Assembly (NCBI GenBank): GCA_028278145.1
Contig: JANQEV010000009.1
Location: forward strand, 1 to 39,864
Reading direction: 5' to 3'
Length of the DNA: 39,864 bases
Source: Chromatiales bacterium
GTDB lineage: Bacteria > Pseudomonadota > Gammaproteobacteria > Chromatiales > Chromatiaceae
Under the pieces are notes generated by a model. That model saw nothing but the letters and a program-made list of their open reading frames with translations, ran no database searches and was not told where the DNA came from. Below, piece by piece: positions 37,691-39,864 of the stretch (its first letter is position 1; every line of letters begins with the position of its first letter). A program made the position numbers and the translations under genes.

Positions 37691-38239
37691 TCAGGTTTTG
37701 TTTTTGCTGGCTGAGCGCAGCAGTACGTAGGCAGCACCGGTTCCGCCGTCACGTCTGGTAGCGGAACAGAAGGCAAGTACATCCTTGCGCTGGCGCAGCC
37801 ATAGATTCAGTTTCTGTTTCAACACCGGTTGTCTATCCTCTGATCCAAAGCCCTTACCGTGGATGATGCGTACGCAACGTATGCCTCTGCGGTGACAGTC
37901 ACGCAGGAACAACTCCAGGGTGGAGTGCGCGTGTCTGGCGGTTAGGCCATGCAGATCCAGCTCCCATTCTATCTCCAGATGGCCGCGGCGCAGGTCCTGA
38001 AAAACCCGCTTCTGTAGTCCCGGACGGAAAAACTCCAACACATCTCCAGTCTTGATCTCGGCCTCGGAGATATGATCATGCTCGGTCTCATCATGGTCTC
38101 CCGGAGCATGGGGCAGTGGAAATGGCGGCGGGCGTTTGCGCCAGGGTTTGATCCTGTCCTGACTCATGGGGACAGCATCCTGCATCATCTCCTGAAACAG
38201 TCCCTTATCCGGGTCTTTATTGCCTGGGTCGTCTGACAT
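37691..38239 (-). CDS. Smr-domain protein
   Basis: Protein of 182 residues with a C-terminal Smr domain (about 92-178): L-D-L-H-G-L-T (H97), I-I-H-G-K-G (127-130) and G-G-T-G-A, the signature motifs. Smr domains of MutS2 and SmrA/B-type proteins are nucleases or bind nucleic acid; E. coli SmrB cleaves mRNA at collided ribosomes. The N-terminal 90 residues are acidic/proline-rich and carry a DUF-type helical part. Divergent from surE, 150 bp apart. Confidence 0.88.
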   Translation of the reverse strand: MSDDPGNKDPDKGLFQEMMQDAVPMSQDRIKPWRKRPPPFPLPHAPGDHDETEHDHISEAEIKTGDVLEFFRPGLQKRVFQDLRRGHLEIEWELDLHGLTARHAHSTLELFLRDCHRRGIRCVRIIHGKGFGSEDRQPVLKQKLNLWLRQRKDVLAFCSATRRDGGTGAAYVLLRSASKNKT

Positions 38240-38389
38240 TCTGTGAGTATATATGGATGCCTGATGAGCAGAAAGTCAGTATCATAAGGGGATAATATGT
38301 AAAATCTGTGGATTGACCCGTTGTACCCGTTGCAGAAGGTATCCAGTGGTGTCCTCGATAATTCTATTTTGGGAAGTTCCGTTTTTGGT

Positions 38390-39142
38390 ATGAGAATACT
38401 TCTGAGTAATGATGATGGCTATAAGGCTCCCGGGCTGGAGATGATGGCCCAAAACCTGGCCGAAATCGCACAGATCATCGTAGTTGCACCGGAGCGGGAT
38501 CGCAGTGGAGCCAGCAACTCACTTACCCTTACCAGCCCAGTGCGTGCCCACACCGAGTCCAATGGCTTTATCCGTGTGGATGGCACACCTACCGACTGCG
38601 TGCATCTGGCCATTACCGGATTGTTGGAGCAGGAGCCGGATATGGTTATAGCCGGGATCAACTCAGGAGCCAATATGGGAGATGATGTCCTCTATTCCGG
38701 CACGGTTGCTGCTGCTACTGAAGGGCGTTTTCTTGGTCTTCCTGCGATCGCCATATCCATGACATCGTCAGACCCGCAGCACTATGCAACCGGAGCCAGG
38801 GTGATCCGTAATATAGTACATAAACTACAGCAAGAGCCGTTGCCGGCCGATACCATCTTGAATATCAACGTACCGGATCTTCCATATGATCAGATCAGGG
38901 GTTTTCGCTCCACCCGTCTTGGACATAGACACAAGGCAGAGCCAGTGGTAAAGACCAAAGATCCACGTGGTCGAACTATCTACTGGGTAGGACCAGCTGG
39001 CGCTGAGCAGGATGCTGGACCCGGGACCGATTTTTATGCGGTCAAAGAGGGGTATGTTTCTGTCACGCCGTTGCAGGTCGATCTGACCAACCATGCAGCC
39101 CTGCGTGTGGTTGGTGACTGGTTGCCGGAGGAGATGGAATGA
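38390..39142 (+). CDS. surE: 5'/3'-nucleotidase SurE
   Basis: About 250 residues, the family's usual length, starting [10 protein letters not shown] with metal ligands D8 and D9; further motifs are S-G-A-S-N-S, and [17 protein letters not shown]. Hydrolyses nucleoside monophosphates and polyphosphate ends, and is linked to stationary-phase survival. The ATG at 38390 is chosen by family alignment; an upstream TTG (38321) adds 23 unsupported residues. Overlaps pcm by four bases. Confidence 0.94.
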   Translation: MRILLSNDDGYKAPGLEMMAQNLAEIAQIIVVAPERDRSGASNSLTLTSPVRAHTESNGFIRVDGTPTDCVHLAITGLLEQEPDMVIAGINSGANMGDDVLYSGTVAAATEGRFLGLPAIAISMTSSDPQHYATGARVIRNIVHKLQQEPLPADTILNINVPDLPYDQIRGFRSTRLGHRHKAEPVVKTKDPRGRTIYWVGPAGAEQDAGPGTDFYAVKEGYVSVTPLQVDLTNHAALRVVGDWLPEEME

Positions 39143-39804
39143 ATTCGGCACACCACCGTGGGATCGGGATGACCTCGATGCGCACCCGCAACCGGCTGAT
39201 TGAACGTCTACGTGATGAGGGTATCAAAAGCCAGGGGGTGTTGGAGGTTATGCGCAATACCCCCCGTCACATATTTGTGGAGGAGGCACTTGCCAGCAGG
39301 GCCTATGAGGATACCGCACTCCCTATCGGTCTGGGGCAGACCATCTCCCAGCCATACATAGTGGCGCGCATGACTGAGCTTCTGCTTGAGGATGGTCCGC
39401 TGGACAATGTTCTCGAGGTGGGTACCGGTTCTGGTTACCAGACGGCAATATTGGCGCAGATGGTGGGAAGGGTCTACAGCGTGGAGCGTATAGAACCACT
39501 GCTGGAACAGGCCAGGGGGCGTTTGCGTGAGATGGGACTGAAGAATGTACGCCTGAAGTTGAGTGATGGTGGTATGGGGCTTCCCGAATATGCCCCCTAT
39601 GACGGAATTATGGTTACCGCAGCTCCGGCAGGAATTCCTCTGGCCCTGGTGGACCAGTTGCAGGAGGGTGGGAGAATGGTGCTGCCGGTAGGGGCTGATA
39701 GAGATCAGATACTAGTGAAAGTGACAAAGACTGAAGACGGTTACGAAAAAGAGATGCTGGAGCGTGTGATCTTTGTTCCGCTGCTGGGAGGGGTACAGAG
39801 ATGA
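39139..39804 (+). CDS. pcm: Protein-L-isoaspartate O-methyltransferase
   Basis: Protein of 221 residues. SAM motif [11 protein letters not shown] with the family pre-motif [11 protein letters not shown]. Repairs isoaspartyl residues in ageing proteins. ATG 39139 overlaps the surE stop; a later start at M11 or M14 is also possible. Classic surE-pcm order; nlpD and rpoS usually follow beyond the next gene. Confidence 0.95.
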   Translation: MNSAHHRGIGMTSMRTRNRLIERLRDEGIKSQGVLEVMRNTPRHIFVEEALASRAYEDTALPIGLGQTISQPYIVARMTELLLEDGPLDNVLEVGTGSGYQTAILAQMVGRVYSVERIEPLLEQARGRLREMGLKNVRLKLSDGGMGLPEYAPYDGIMVTAAPAGIPLALVDQLQEGGRMVLPVGADRDQILVKVTKTEDGYEKEMLERVIFVPLLGGVQR

Positions 39805-39864
39805 AACTGTTCACACCTATATATGACCGGGTGTTGTCCTGGTCTCGGCATCAACATGCACCAC
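39801..39864 (+). CDS. YqaA-family membrane protein, 5' end only
   Basis: Truncated by the window end; 21 codons visible, reading [14 protein letters not shown]. This start is typical of the YqaA group of DedA-like (VTT) membrane proteins that lie between pcm and nlpD in many gammaproteobacteria. ATG overlaps the pcm stop by four bases. Confidence 0.7.
   Translation, partial: MKLFTPIYDRVLSWSRHQHAP

Overview
The window reads as a gammaproteobacterial chromosome segment of moderate G+C with dense gene packing. The pyrG-kdsA-eno-ftsB-ispD-ispF-truD block, the surE-pcm-yqaA block and the mltD / yafS-like / rnhA / dnaQ block are classic gammaproteobacterial neighbourhoods. A DsrC/TusE-family protein, an FNR-type regulator and a hemerythrin-PAS sensor fit a redox-versatile, possibly sulfur-metabolising organism (Chromatiales/Sedimenticola-like). 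That placement is inference from gene content, not a taxonomic result.

Layout. 1-465: G+C-rich nested inverted repeats followed by an AT-rich leader. 466-2801: a CYTH-like/CHAD protein overlapping a ParA-type ATPase. 2809-2895: a pair of REP-like hairpins between convergent genes. 2911-7472 (minus): an operon of an S24/LexA-like protein, a lipoprotein efflux adaptor and an RND pump. 7611-15030 (plus): an Atm1-type ABC exporter, an HD-less CCA-adding enzyme, an atypical NarL-type regulator, and an orphan permease and fused double ATPase of a peptide transporter. 15086-17339: a coding fragment, two small lipoproteins and a rhomboid protease, looking A+T-richer than the surroundings. 17349-20966 (minus): a hemerythrin-PAS protein, a small membrane protein, YaeQ, a LysE exporter and a DUF3617 protein. 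21102-24872: a small ORF, an aldolase/dehydrogenase fusion, an IalB-like protein and a DUF547 protein. 24889-28755: mltD, divergent from the yafS-like, rnhA and dnaQ genes. 28752-29570: an FNR-family regulator under a perfect FNR box. 29802-36401: the pyrG-to-truD housekeeping block. 36405-37650: a secreted thioredoxin-like protein divergent from a DsrC-like protein that ends in a strong terminator. 37691-39864: an Smr protein, surE, pcm and the start of a YqaA-family gene.

How the genes work together. The right third is central: CTP synthesis, KDO for LPS, glycolysis, cell division, isoprenoid precursors, tRNA pseudouridylation, and stationary-phase nucleotide and protein repair. The left and middle thirds are accessory: efflux, peptide transport, regulators and envelope proteins. 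Most of the unusual signals lie there: conserved regulatory or catalytic residues replaced in the FNR-like, receiver, S24-like and DsrC-like proteins, a CHAD-ParA pair that may position polyphosphate granules, and at least two families of dispersed palindromic repeats. I found no tRNA, rRNA, CRISPR array, complete insertion sequence or prophage.
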